Shown piece after piece: positions 50,917 to 59,907 of a stretch of 64,000 nucleotides of DNA. The notes beneath the pieces were generated by a model. It worked only from the letters and a program-made list of their open reading frames with translations, searched no databases and had not been told where the DNA came from. The DNA is from Lachnospiraceae bacterium XBD2001 (GTDB taxonomy: Bacteria; Bacillota; Clostridia; Lachnospirales; Lachnospiraceae). A program made the position numbers and the translations under genes. The DNA lies in assembly GCA_900116395.1 (NCBI GenBank), contig FPAN01000002.1, positions 496,001 to 560,000 of the forward strand, in the 5' to 3' direction. Position 1 is the stretch's first letter. Every line of letters begins with the position of its first letter.

Positions 50917-50989
50917 GGATGATTCTTTTTATTTCTGTGATAATATGCTAAAATCAGTGATAGATGAGGCTTTTTCATAGGGGGTTATT

Positions 50990-51343
50990 ATGGAAGAGAA
51001 AAGAAAAAACAAACGAACCGATTTGAAGGTGACGGCAGAGCTGTCTGTTATCAGCACCACAGGGGAAACGAAGGTCGTAGAAGCGGATATTATGGACTTG
51101 TCACCGACAGGCATCGGCTTCACCTGCAACGATCAGTTGGAGATTGGGGAAGTTTACAAGACTAAGATTAAGATATGGACCGAGGAAACCATCTCTGCCA
51201 TCTTGAAGATTGTGCGTTGCACCATGAAGGGTGATACACCAATCTACGGAGGCATCTTCGTGGGCATGGAGAACAGTGACATCCTGCGTATTCAGGTATA
51301 TCAGATGTTCAACGGAGAGGTTGCTACGGCGACGAAGGAGTAA
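50990..51343 (+). CDS. PilZ domain protein
   Basis: This is a 117-residue single PilZ domain. RKNKR at residues 5 to 9 and DLSPTG at about 35 to 40 keep the R-x3-R and D-x-S-x-x-G residues that wrap c-di-GMP. A stand-alone PilZ protein works as a signal adaptor. The start codon of lgt lies two bases after its stop, so it shares a transcript with lipoprotein processing, an unusual pairing. Confidence 0.9.
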   Translation: MEEKRKNKRTDLKVTAELSVISTTGETKVVEADIMDLSPTGIGFTCNDQLEIGEVYKTKIKIWTEETISAILKIVRCTMKGDTPIYGGIFVGMENSDILRIQVYQMFNGEVATATKE

Positions 51344-51345
51344 CC

Positions 51346-52230
51346 ATGGGCATAAGCGACAAGACGATTCTGTTCCCGAACCTGCACATTACACTGTTGA
51401 ACGTAGGGAAGAATATCAACATCGGAGGGTTTACCATTGCTTATTATGGAATCATCATTGCCATCGGCATGATTCTTGCAATGTTTCTGATTCTCCATGA
51501 GGCGAAGCGGGTAGGAATCAAGCAGGACGATATGATGGACGTATTCCTTTTTGCCATTATCTTCGGTGTGGTGGGAGCCAGACTCTATTACGTCATTTTT
51601 TCCTGGGATTTATATAAGGACAATCTGATCTCCATTCTGTACTTGCGAGAGGGCGGACTGGCCATCTACGGCGGTGTCATCGGTGGTGTACTTGCCATCC
51701 TTGGCGTGTGCCTTAAGAAAAAACTAAACTTCTGGAAAGTCATCGACTTAGCGGCCATGGGCGTTCTGGTGGGACAGATTTGCGGGCGCTGGGGCAACTT
51801 CTTCAACCGGGAAGTCTTCGGTGGATATTCCGATGGGCTGTTTGCCATGGGATTGCCGCTATCCGGCATTCGTTCCCTGGATGATGTAACTATGGAGATG
51901 ATGCAGAATACCTACAAGGTGGGAGAGTTCGAATTCATCACCGTCCATCCCACATTCCTCTATGAATCGGTATGGAACTTAGGAGTCCTTTTATTCCTTC
52001 TTTGGTATCGGAAGCGCCAGAAGTTCTACGGAGAGCTCTTCGCATTCTATCTGATGCTCTACGGCATCGGACGATTCTGGATCGAGGGCATCCGCACCGA
52101 CCAGCTGAAGCTGTGGAATACCGACATTCCGGTATCCCAGGTGGTGGCGGTTCTGATGATTATCGGAGCTGTTTGCTATATGATTTATATGCGCCGTACC
52201 CATAAACAGGACATTCCTGCAGAAGCTTAA
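51346..52230 (+). CDS. lgt: Prolipoprotein diacylglyceryl transferase
   Basis: This 294-residue membrane enzyme transfers diacylglycerol from phosphatidylglycerol to the lipobox Cys of prolipoproteins. Signature segments are YYVIFSWDLY, GGLAIYGGVIGG and GQICGRWGNFFNREVFGG, followed by HPTFLYESVWNLG. Seven helices are predicted. It is needed for the lipoproteins OppA and the binding protein at 37651. A terminator follows, so it ends the PilZ-lgt transcript. Confidence 0.97.
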   Translation: MGISDKTILFPNLHITLLNVGKNINIGGFTIAYYGIIIAIGMILAMFLILHEAKRVGIKQDDMMDVFLFAIIFGVVGARLYYVIFSWDLYKDNLISILYLREGGLAIYGGVIGGVLAILGVCLKKKLNFWKVIDLAAMGVLVGQICGRWGNFFNREVFGGYSDGLFAMGLPLSGIRSLDDVTMEMMQNTYKVGEFEFITVHPTFLYESVWNLGVLLFLLWYRKRQKFYGELFAFYLMLYGIGRFWIEGIRTDQLKLWNTDIPVSQVVAVLMIIGAVCYMIYMRRTHKQDIPAEA

Positions 52231-52244
52231 TATATTGTTTTATG

Positions 52245-52275
52245 AACCATCACACATTTGTGTGGTGGTTTTTTA
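52245..52275 (+). terminator. Intrinsic terminator of lgt
   Basis: AACCATCACAC pairs with GTGTGGTGGTT around ATTT and is followed by T. Confidence 0.9.
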
Positions 52276-52290
52276 TTGCTCTTTTTGAGT

Positions 52291-52317
52291 GTTGGGCCCC
52301 CACCGGGGAACAAAAAT
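52291..52317. repeat. REP-like GC-rich element
   Basis: GTTGGGCCCCCACCGGGGAA followed by CAAAAAT shares its right half with the element at 6234. It lies upstream of the mraZ promoter. Confidence 0.5.
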
Positions 52318-52332
52318 TAAGGAGGATACAAC

Positions 52333-52359
52333 ATGTTGTGGGATGACCCTCCACCATGA
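52333..52359 (+). other. Eight-codon reading frame with a strong ribosome site
   Basis: AAGGAGG at 52319 to 52325 precedes ATG and the frame MLWDDPPP then TGA. Three prolines before a stop are a known difficult-to-translate context. It lies upstream of the mraZ promoter, so its transcript would have to start earlier. It may be only a relic. Confidence 0.3.
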
Positions 52360-52398
52360 ACCACTGGTTGAAAACCGCGTAAAATCAACGAAAAGTCC

Positions 52399-52427
52399 TT
52401 GCAAAAGAGTGTTATGGGGAGTAAAAT
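52399..52427 (+). promoter_or_regulatory. Sigma-A promoter of the dcw cluster
   Basis: TTGCAA at 52399 to 52404 and TAAAAT at 52422 to 52427 have a 17-base spacer. Confidence 0.75.
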
Positions 52428-52437
52428 AAAGAAAAAG

Positions 52438-52471
52438 GTGGGGGAAAGTGGTTAATAATGGAGTGAAGTGG
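52438..52471 (+). promoter_or_regulatory. MraZ operator, four TGG boxes
   Basis: GTGG, GTGG, ATGG and GTGG begin at 52438, 52448, 52458 and 52468, exactly ten bases apart, just after the -10 box. MraZ proteins are known to bind direct TGG-rich repeats at this spacing in front of their own operon. An extra ATGGGG lies at 52414. Confidence 0.8.
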
Positions 52472-52510
52472 TACGATATATACCATAGATGAAAGGAGGT
52501 GTTCTGCGAC

Positions 52511-52942
52511 ATGTTCATGGGCGAGTACAGCCACAGCATAGACGCCAAGGGCAGATTGATTATGCCGGCGAAATACAGAGAGCAGTTGGGCAACGAGTTC
52601 GTTGTAACCAAGGGCTTGGACGGATGCTTGTTTGTATACCCCCAGGAAGAGTGGCAGAGCATCGAGACCAAATTCCGTGAAGTACCACTGACCACCAAGG
52701 ACGCGAGAAAGTTCTCCCGTTTCTTCTTTGCCGGAGCGGCAGCCTGTGAGATTGATAAGCAGGGCCGAATCCTCCTTCCGTCCGTCTTAAGAGAATTTGC
52801 CGGATTGGAGAAGGATGTGGTACTGGTTGGTGTCTTGAATCGAATCGAGATTTGGGACAAGACCAAGTGGGAAGAAACCAATGGATATGACGATATGGAT
52901 GAGATTGCCGAGCATATGGCAGATCTTGGACTTAGCATTTAA
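52511..52942 (+). CDS. mraZ: Transcriptional regulator MraZ
   Basis: This 143-residue MraZ has two SpoVT/AbrB-like halves. The first is [20 protein letters not shown] and the second is near [21 protein letters not shown], each with the DxxGR loop that contacts DNA. It autoregulates the division cluster through the TGG boxes upstream. I chose the ATG at 52511 since AAAGGAGGTG precedes it by nine bases and family members start MFMGEY. An in-frame GTG at 52499 overlaps the ribosome site. Confidence 0.96.
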   Translation: MFMGEYSHSIDAKGRLIMPAKYREQLGNEFVVTKGLDGCLFVYPQEEWQSIETKFREVPLTTKDARKFSRFFFAGAAACEIDKQGRILLPSVLREFAGLEKDVVLVGVLNRIEIWDKTKWEETNGYDDMDEIAEHMADLGLSI

Positions 52943-52954
52943 CGGATAGCAAGT

Positions 52955-53896
52955 ATGGAAGAATTCAATCACTACTCCGTATTATTACAGGAGACAATCA
53001 ACGAACTACATATCAAGCCGAATGGGATATATTGTGATGGAACTCTCGGTGGCGGCGGTCACTCCTTCCAGATCGCCAGCCGCTTAGAGGCAGGTCGTCT
53101 CATCGGCTTCGATCAGGATCGGGATGCCATTGCAGCGGCAACGAAGCGATTGGAACCCGTTAGCGATAGAGTCACCATCGTCAAGAGCAACTATGAGAAC
53201 ATGGTTGCTAAGGTCCATGAGTTGGGTTACGACGGGGTGGACGGAATTGTTCTGGATCTTGGCGTATCCTCTTATCAGTTGGATGATAAGGAACGCGGCT
53301 TTTCCTATATGCAGGAAGATGCACCGTTGGATATGCGTATGGACCAGGAGAGCGGTATGACGGCAGCGGATATTTTGAATACCTATCCGCAGGAAGAACT
53401 GATTCGCATATTGAGGGAATATGGCGAAGAGAAGTTCGCAGTGAATATCGCCAAGAATATTTGCAGTGCCAGAGAGAAGGAACCATTCGCAACCGCGGGA
53501 CAGTTGAACGAAGTGGTTCGTACTTCTATTCCGAAGAAGGCGCAACTTACCGGCGGACACCCGTCCAAGCGTACTTATCAGGCATTGCGTATTGAGTTGA
53601 ATCGAGAGCTTGCCGTATTGGAAGATAGCCTAAACGGCATGATTGATTTATTGAATGACGGCGGACGGATTTGTATTATTACCTTCCATTCTCTGGAAGA
53701 CCGTATCGTCAAGAACGTTTTTAAAAAGGCAGAGGATCCATGTACCTGTCCGAAGAACTTCCCGGTGTGTGTGTGCGGGAATAAGTCCAAGGGCAAGGTC
53801 ATTACGAGAAAACCAATCCTACCAAGTGAGGAAGAACTAGAAGTGAATTCAAGGTCCAAAAGCGCGAAGTTACGTGTTTTTGAACGGAGTGTATAG
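52955..53896 (+). CDS. rsmH: 16S rRNA (cytosine1402-N4)-methyltransferase
   Basis: This 313-residue RsmH (MraW) methylates C1402 in 16S rRNA. It begins [20 protein letters not shown], has the SAM motif [17 protein letters not shown], and later [19 protein letters not shown] and the C-terminal [13 protein letters not shown]. It follows mraZ by 12 bases, the invariant order of the division and cell-wall cluster. Confidence 0.97.
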   Translation: MEEFNHYSVLLQETINELHIKPNGIYCDGTLGGGGHSFQIASRLEAGRLIGFDQDRDAIAAATKRLEPVSDRVTIVKSNYENMVAKVHELGYDGVDGIVLDLGVSSYQLDDKERGFSYMQEDAPLDMRMDQESGMTAADILNTYPQEELIRILREYGEEKFAVNIAKNICSAREKEPFATAGQLNEVVRTSIPKKAQLTGGHPSKRTYQALRIELNRELAVLEDSLNGMIDLLNDGGRICIITFHSLEDRIVKNVFKKAEDPCTCPKNFPVCVCGNKSKGKVITRKPILPSEEELEVNSRSKSAKLRVFERSV

Positions 53897-54004
53897 AAGT
53901 CGGCGAACAGTGGTGTGTGCTGCCGATGTATCAGGTGGGGACCTGGAGACTACACGTTTTCACATTTTTCGATAGAGCATTACAAGTAATGCGGGGAGAG
54001 TCAA

Positions 54005-54496
54005 ATGCAAGAATACAGAACTTATGAGATCGACATGGTCGATTATCAATATGGAAATCTTGCTCCGGCCTTTCAGCCTGGTCTTGAAAGACAGCGTATG
54101 GAAGAGGAGCGAATCCGTCGCAAGCAGGAGCGTGAGCGCCGTATGCGCCAGTCCCGTTTGCAGGAGCACAAGAAGGAATTGCGTCGTCGTAAGATTCACG
54201 CTTTGAATCTGACCTTTGGTGTGCTGGTGTTCGGATTTTTATGTACCAGCTATATTTACTTACAGAACAGTATTACAACCAGCATGCATCATATCGCAAC
54301 TTTGCAGAGCGAGATTTCTGACTTGAAGGCTGCCAACGCAGCAACTGAGAGCCGAATTCATACTTCTACCAATTTAAATGATATCAAAAACCGTGCAATC
54401 AACGAGTTTGGAATGGTCTATGCAACCAGTGACCAAATAGTGTATTATGATATGCAGGATGAGGACTACATGAATCAGTATGACAGCATTCCGTAG
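54005..54496 (+). CDS. ftsL: FtsL-like cell division protein
   Basis: This 163-residue protein has a highly basic, Arg/Glu-rich cytoplasmic N-terminal part (about 25 to 64). One membrane helix lies at about 67 to 88, and an extracellular coiled coil (LQSEISDLKAANAATESRI) ends in NLNDIKNRAINEFGMVYATS. This is the classic FtsL/DivIC layout, and the position between rsmH and ftsI fixes the identity, since sequence conservation of FtsL is low. FtsL bridges DivIB and the transpeptidase at the septum. The cytoplasmic part is longer than usual. Confidence 0.85.
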   Translation: MQEYRTYEIDMVDYQYGNLAPAFQPGLERQRMEEERIRRKQERERRMRQSRLQEHKKELRRRKIHALNLTFGVLVFGFLCTSYIYLQNSITTSMHHIATLQSEISDLKAANAATESRIHTSTNLNDIKNRAINEFGMVYATSDQIVYYDMQDEDYMNQYDSIP

Positions 54497-54515
54497 GAAG
54501 CGGTAGGATGATACT

Positions 54516-56393
54516 TTGGTGAGAAGAAGAAATAAGCAAAAGAAAATAACGAAAATAACCAGAAGAATGCAGGGAAGGCTTTGGATCGTATTCAGCCTCA
54601 TCTGCGTTCTTTTTGTGATTCTAATCGGACGTTTGATGTATATCCAGTACACCAGTGGTGACCGCTACGAGAAAATCGTGCTGTCCCAGCAGGTCTACGA
54701 CAGTGCGGTGATTCCCTTCCAGCGTGGAAACATTACGGATTCCAAGGGAACGGTGCTTGCTACCAGTATCGATGTGTACAACGTCATCTTAGATTGCAGT
54801 GTCTTGAATGAAAAAGAGGAGAATATCGATTCTACCATTGTTTTGGTAACCACCTGTTTCCCGGAGATTACCGCGGAGAAGATTCGCTCGGAATTGTCCG
54901 AACATCCGGACAGCCGCTATATCAAGTTGGCCAAGAAGGTGAGTTATGAGGCCAAGACCAATTTCGAGACCTTGGCAGAGTCTGACGATTACAAGAAGAA
55001 GATTTCCGGTATTTGGTTTGAAAAAGAGTACGTTCGCAGTTATCCGTACGGACAGCTGGCATCGGCCATGATTGGATTCTCAACCTCCGGTAACTTAGGC
55101 GTTATCGGCCTGGAGAACGAATATAATCATTACTTAAATGGTATCAACGGACGTTCCTATGGATATTTGAACGACGACAGCAACATGGAACAGACCGTGG
55201 TGGAGCCACAGAACGGATATACGCTGGTGACTTCCATTGATGTGAATATCCAGAGCATTGTAGAACAGGAAATCTTAAACTGGAACAATGCCCATATTGA
55301 CGAAGAGCATCCGACGGGTAGTGAGCATACAGCGGTTTTGGTAATGAATCCACAGAACGGTGAGATTCTGGCAATGGCCACCTATCCAACCTTCGATTTG
55401 AATCATCCGAGAGACTTGGAGGCTACCGGCCTTTATAAGCAGGAAGAGATTGAGGCGATGACGGAGGATGAGAAGTTAGAGAAGCTGAACCAGCTCTGGC
55501 AGAATTACCCGGTAACCTATACCTATGAGCCGGGTTCTACCTTCAAGCCATTTACCATTGCAACAGGACTTGAGACCGGAACCTTACAGGATGGGGATAC
55601 CTTCTTCTGCGACGGTGGTGAGGAAGTCAGCGGACACTTCGTTCGTTGTACCGGAATTACCCGAGGCGGACACGGAGAGGAGACCATCCAGAAGGCCTTA
55701 GAGGATTCCTGTAACGACGCTTTGATGCAGATGTCCTTCCGTATCGGCGGCGACAATTTTGCTAAGTTCCAGCATATCTTCGGATTCGGACAGAAGACCA
55801 ACGTGGATCTTCCGGGTGAAGCCCGTACCGATTCCTTATTATATGGTGCGGAAGATTTGAACCGTACCGCCATCAACCTGGCAACCAACTCCTTCGGACA
55901 GAACTTCAATACTACCATGGTACAGCTTGGTTCTGCATTTTGCTCCATTATCAATGGTGGAAATCTCTACCAGCCACATGTGGTAACGGCAATTACTGAC
56001 AGCGCCGGCAATACCGTGAAGACTGTAGATCCGGTGATCGAGAAGAAGACCATCTCTAAGGAAGTCTCCGATGAGTTGAAGGTATTCCTTCGCGGCGTTG
56101 TTGTAGAAGGTACCGGTAAGTCCGCAGCGGTGGAAGGCTATGAGATCGGTGGTAAGACCGGTACGGCCGAGAAATTGCCTCGTGGAACCGGCGATTATCT
56201 GGTTTCTTTTATCAGTTACGCACCACAAGACAATCCGCAGGTAATGGTATATACTATCGTAGATGTCCCGAATGACGAAGACCAGGAACATTGTCAGGGA
56301 CCAAAAGAAATAACAAGAAATATTTACAGCCAGATTCTACCGTATCTTGGCGTTGAGAAGACTGCCGTGGAAGAGGTAGAAGTGGCACAATAG
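54516..56393 (+). CDS. ftsI: Peptidoglycan transpeptidase FtsI (PBP2B-like)
   Basis: This 625-residue class B penicillin-binding protein has one N-terminal helix and then a pedestal. The transpeptidase has S-x-x-K in GSTFKPF (Ser341), S-x-N in DSCND (Ser398) and KTG in GGKTGTAEK (Lys547). No PASTA repeats follow, unlike PBP2x or SpoVD. It cross-links septal wall with FtsW. Start is TTG at 54516 or GTG at 54519; TAGGATG lies upstream of both. It is the only transpeptidase in this cluster. Confidence 0.95.
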   Translation: MVRRRNKQKKITKITRRMQGRLWIVFSLICVLFVILIGRLMYIQYTSGDRYEKIVLSQQVYDSAVIPFQRGNITDSKGTVLATSIDVYNVILDCSVLNEKEENIDSTIVLVTTCFPEITAEKIRSELSEHPDSRYIKLAKKVSYEAKTNFETLAESDDYKKKISGIWFEKEYVRSYPYGQLASAMIGFSTSGNLGVIGLENEYNHYLNGINGRSYGYLNDDSNMEQTVVEPQNGYTLVTSIDVNIQSIVEQEILNWNNAHIDEEHPTGSEHTAVLVMNPQNGEILAMATYPTFDLNHPRDLEATGLYKQEEIEAMTEDEKLEKLNQLWQNYPVTYTYEPGSTFKPFTIATGLETGTLQDGDTFFCDGGEEVSGHFVRCTGITRGGHGEETIQKALEDSCNDALMQMSFRIGGDNFAKFQHIFGFGQKTNVDLPGEARTDSLLYGAEDLNRTAINLATNSFGQNFNTTMVQLGSAFCSIINGGNLYQPHVVTAITDSAGNTVKTVDPVIEKKTISKEVSDELKVFLRGVVVEGTGKSAAVEGYEIGGKTGTAEKLPRGTGDYLVSFISYAPQDNPQVMVYTIVDVPNDEDQEHCQGPKEITRNIYSQILPYLGVEKTAVEEVEVAQ

Positions 56394-56408
56394 AAAAGAG
56401 GAATTTAC

Positions 56409-57374
56409 ATGTTAAGTTTATCGTTCGTTACGGATGTTGTTGCAATGGCAGTGAGCTTTGTACTGGCAGTGCTGATTGGACATTTTGCCATTCCGGTGTT
56501 GCAGCGCCTGAAGGCCAGCCAGACGGAGCGCAATATTATGGAGTCCCATGTCAAGAAGAACGGAACCCCAACCATGGGCGGTGTGATTTTCCTTGGAGCG
56601 ATGTTACTTACTTGTTTGGCTTGCGTACATATTCAGCCCCATATCATTCCGGTTATGATTCTTACCATTGGATTCGGAATCATCGGATTTATTGATGACT
56701 ATCTGAAGGTAGTATTGAAGCGCAGCGACGGATTATTGGCTTGGCAGAAGATGCTTCTGCAGATTGCGGTAACGACTGTATATGCGGTTTATATTGTGCG
56801 CTTTTCCGGCATTTCCCTTGCCATGAGAGTTCCGTTTACCCATGGAGCTATGTGGGACTTGGGATGGCTTGCAATTCCGGTGTTGTATTTTGCAGTCATC
56901 GGAACCGTCAACGGAACCAACTTTACCGACGGTTTGGACGGACTGGCAACCAGCGTTACGGTTGTTGTTGCAGCATTTTTTACCGTAGCCGCTTATGTGC
57001 TTGGTGTAAGAATCGATATTGTTGGATTTGCAATGATGGGCGGTTTGCTTGGATTCCTGGTATACAACCGTCATCCGGCCAAGGTGTTCATGGGCGATAC
57101 CGGATCCCTTGCTCTGGGTGGATTTGTTGCAGGTATGGCTTACATGTTACAGATGCCGCTGTTCATTATTTTTGTTGGAATTATTTATTTGGTAGAAGTC
57201 CTGTCTGTAATCTTACAGGTAGGTTCTTATAAGCTTCGCCACGGCAAGCGTATCTTCCGTATGGCTCCGATTCATCATCATTTTGAGTTGGGCGGTTGGA
57301 GCGAAGTGAAGATTGTGGTAGTATTTACCGCAATTACAGCAGTTGTTAGTATCGTAATGTATTTTGGAATCTAG
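56409..57374 (+). CDS. mraY: Phospho-N-acetylmuramoyl-pentapeptide transferase
   Basis: This 321-residue MraY has ten membrane helices. It transfers phospho-MurNAc-pentapeptide to undecaprenyl phosphate to make lipid I. Active-site motifs are FIDDYLKV (Asp-Asp), NFTDGLDGLA and FMGDTGSLALGG, and the late MAPIHHHFELGGW with its His run. It starts 16 bases after ftsI behind AAGAGGAA. Confidence 0.97.
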   Translation: MLSLSFVTDVVAMAVSFVLAVLIGHFAIPVLQRLKASQTERNIMESHVKKNGTPTMGGVIFLGAMLLTCLACVHIQPHIIPVMILTIGFGIIGFIDDYLKVVLKRSDGLLAWQKMLLQIAVTTVYAVYIVRFSGISLAMRVPFTHGAMWDLGWLAIPVLYFAVIGTVNGTNFTDGLDGLATSVTVVVAAFFTVAAYVLGVRIDIVGFAMMGGLLGFLVYNRHPAKVFMGDTGSLALGGFVAGMAYMLQMPLFIIFVGIIYLVEVLSVILQVGSYKLRHGKRIFRMAPIHHHFELGGWSEVKIVVVFTAITAVVSIVMYFGI

Positions 57375-57382
57375 AAGAAAGT

Positions 57383-58744
57383 GTGACCCATTTGGCAGAG
57401 AAATACTTAGTAATCGGAACAGGCATCAGCGGAATCGCAGCCTGCAATTTGTTACAGAAAAATCAGAAGAACCTGGTGCTCTTTGATGGCAATGACCAGC
57501 TGGACATGGTGGCCTTCAAGGCGAAGCAGCCGTCTCTTGCAGATGTAGAGATGTATGTGGGCAAGCTGCCGGACCCGGTATTGGATAGCATTACCGTTGC
57601 TGTTTTAAGCCCGGGTGTACCAACGGACCTTCCAATGGTTGAGGATATGAGAAAACGTGGCATTACCATCTCCGGTGAGATTGAGTTGGCTTATCAGATG
57701 GGTGCAGGCTCACTGGTTGCCATTACCGGAACCAACGGTAAGACCACAACCACAGCCTTAACCGGCGAGATTATGAAGCGTCATTTTGACGATGTGCGTG
57801 TAGTTGGTAACATCGGTATTCCTTATACCCAGGAAGCCGCAACCATGACTAAGGATACCGTAACGGTGGCAGAGATTTCCAGCTTCCAGTTGGAGACCAT
57901 CTCTACCTTCGCACCGCATGTATCTGCAATCCTGAACATTACACCGGATCATCTGAATCGTCACCATACCATGGCCAATTACATTCAGGCCAAGGAAGAC
58001 ATTACCAAGTATCAGACCGCAAGTGATGTTACCGTATTGAATTACGAGGATGAAGTATTGCGTGAGTTCGGTGGCAAGCTTCATCATAAGGTGGTATACT
58101 TCTCCAGCGCAAGAGAGTTGGAAGAGGGCTTATACTACAAGGACGGCGTGATTTACTGGAACCGTAACGGTGCAACCGAGGAAATAATCCCGGTAAATGA
58201 GTTACAGATTCTTGGTCTTCACAACTATGAGAATGTCATGGCTGCCGTAGCTATGGCAGATGCCATGGGCGTTACTATGGAAGAGATTCGGGAAGCGCTG
58301 CGTGCCTTTGTTGCAGTAGAGCATCGTATTGAGTATGTATGTGAGAAGCGCGGCGTTCGCTTCTATAATGATTCGAAGGGTACCAATCCGGATGCGGCCA
58401 TTAAGGGCATTTTGGCTATGGACCGCAAGACCTGCCTCATTGGCGGTGGATATGATAAGGAATCTACTTATGATGAGTGGATTGAGAGCTTCGGTGACAA
58501 GGTGAAGCTTCTGGTCTTAATCGGACAGACCCGTGAGAAGATTGCGGAATGTTGTAAAAAACACGGATTCAATGACTATGTTTTTGCCGAGACCTTGGAA
58601 GAGGCTATTGACCGTTGCTATGAAACCGCAGCAAGCGGTGAGGCAGTGCTTCTGTCTCCTGCATGTGCAAGCTGGGGTATGTTCAAGAACTATGAAGAGC
58701 GTGGTCGCATCTTCAAAGAGTATGTTCGGAATTTAGCAGAATAA
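57383..58744 (+). CDS. murD: UDP-N-acetylmuramoylalanine--D-glutamate ligase
   Basis: This 453-residue Mur ligase adds D-Glu. It has an N-terminal Rossmann domain (VIGTGISGIAACNLL), the ATP loop AITGTNGKTTTTAL at about 111 to 124, and the C-terminal domain with RIEYVCEKRGVRFYNDSKGTNPDA. The start is a GTG nine bases after mraY with only AGAAGAAA as ribosome site, so coupling to mraY is likely. murE and murF are not in this cluster. Confidence 0.97.
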   Translation: MTHLAEKYLVIGTGISGIAACNLLQKNQKNLVLFDGNDQLDMVAFKAKQPSLADVEMYVGKLPDPVLDSITVAVLSPGVPTDLPMVEDMRKRGITISGEIELAYQMGAGSLVAITGTNGKTTTTALTGEIMKRHFDDVRVVGNIGIPYTQEAATMTKDTVTVAEISSFQLETISTFAPHVSAILNITPDHLNRHHTMANYIQAKEDITKYQTASDVTVLNYEDEVLREFGGKLHHKVVYFSSARELEEGLYYKDGVIYWNRNGATEEIIPVNELQILGLHNYENVMAAVAMADAMGVTMEEIREALRAFVAVEHRIEYVCEKRGVRFYNDSKGTNPDAAIKGILAMDRKTCLIGGGYDKESTYDEWIESFGDKVKLLVLIGQTREKIAECCKKHGFNDYVFAETLEEAIDRCYETAASGEAVLLSPACASWGMFKNYEERGRIFKEYVRNLAE

Positions 58745-58781
58745 CAGTTGGATGGAATCATTCCGGAGAAAGGAGGTTACA

Positions 58782-59894
58782 ATGGCAAAAAGACGAAAAA
58801 GCACCGTGCCCAAGGTACCGCATATTCGCTATTTTGATTACAACTTACTGGCCATCGTATTGCTCCTTTTGATTTTTGGAATGGTCATGTTATACAGCGC
58901 CAGTGCCTATATGTCCACCATCAAGTTCGGTGATCCGGCATATTGGCTTCGGAAGCAGGCCATTGCAGCTTCCCTTGGAATGTTTGCATTGGCGATTTGT
59001 ATCAAGTTGGACTACCACATTTTCCAGAAGTTTGCTTTTCCTTTTGCGGTGGTATCCCTGATTCTATGCGTGTACGTATTGTTTACGGAATCCATCAACG
59101 GTTCCAGTCGTTGGATTTACATCGGAGGCTTGTCCATTCAGCCTTCCGAGATTGCCAAGGTTGCCGTAATTGTTTTCCTGGCGGCATTGATTGCCAAGAT
59201 TCCGAGAGAACTGCGGGATACGAAGCAGGTACTGAAGTGCTTCTTATTTGTCAGCCCAATCTTAGGTGCCGTTGCATTGGCCAACCTTAGTACCGCAATT
59301 ATTATTGCGGGTATTGCATTTGTGATGTTGTTTGTTGCCAGCCCGGATAAGAAGGCGTTTTTGGCATTGATTGCCATTGGTGTTTTGGGACTGGTATTCT
59401 TCATTACGGCCTTCAGCTATCGAAGTGAACGAATTGATATATGGAGACATCCGGAGAACTATGACAAGGGATTCCAGACCTTGCAGGGATTGTATGCCAT
59501 AGGTTCCGGCGGACTCTTCGGACGAGGCCTCGGAGAGAGTATGCAGAAAATGGGATACGTTCCGGAAGCCCAGAACGATATGATTTTCTCCATTATCTGT
59601 GAGGAGTTGGGTGTATTTGGTGCGGTTTGCATTATTGTATTGTATTTGCTGTTAATCTGGCGACTGATGATTATTGCCATCAATGCCAAGGACCTGTTCG
59701 GTTCTTATCTGGCGGTTGGTGTGTTGACTCACATCGCATTGCAGGTTATTTTGAACATTGCAGTTGTTACCAATACCATACCTAACACCGGTGTTATTCT
59801 TCCTTTTATCAGCTATGGTGGTACATCGATTTCCGTGTTGGTTGCGGAGATGGGTATGGTCTTAAGCGTGTCCAAGGGCATAGAGCTTACCTAG
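58782..59894 (+). CDS. ftsW: Septal peptidoglycan polymerase FtsW
   Basis: This 370-residue SEDS-family glycosyltransferase has ten helices. The signature PNTGVILPFISYGGTS near the C-terminus and RWIYIGGLSIQPSEIAKVA in the middle identify FtsW. It polymerises lipid II at the septum as a partner of FtsI. The start at 58782 is set by AAAGGAGG at 58769 to 58776; an upstream in-frame ATG at 58752 has no site. Gene order with murD is canonical, but murG is missing after it. Confidence 0.95.
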   Translation: MAKRRKSTVPKVPHIRYFDYNLLAIVLLLLIFGMVMLYSASAYMSTIKFGDPAYWLRKQAIAASLGMFALAICIKLDYHIFQKFAFPFAVVSLILCVYVLFTESINGSSRWIYIGGLSIQPSEIAKVAVIVFLAALIAKIPRELRDTKQVLKCFLFVSPILGAVALANLSTAIIIAGIAFVMLFVASPDKKAFLALIAIGVLGLVFFITAFSYRSERIDIWRHPENYDKGFQTLQGLYAIGSGGLFGRGLGESMQKMGYVPEAQNDMIFSIICEELGVFGAVCIIVLYLLLIWRLMIIAINAKDLFGSYLAVGVLTHIALQVILNIAVVTNTIPNTGVILPFISYGGTSISVLVAEMGMVLSVSKGIELT

Positions 59895-59907
59895 GATTGA
59901 GGAGCGT

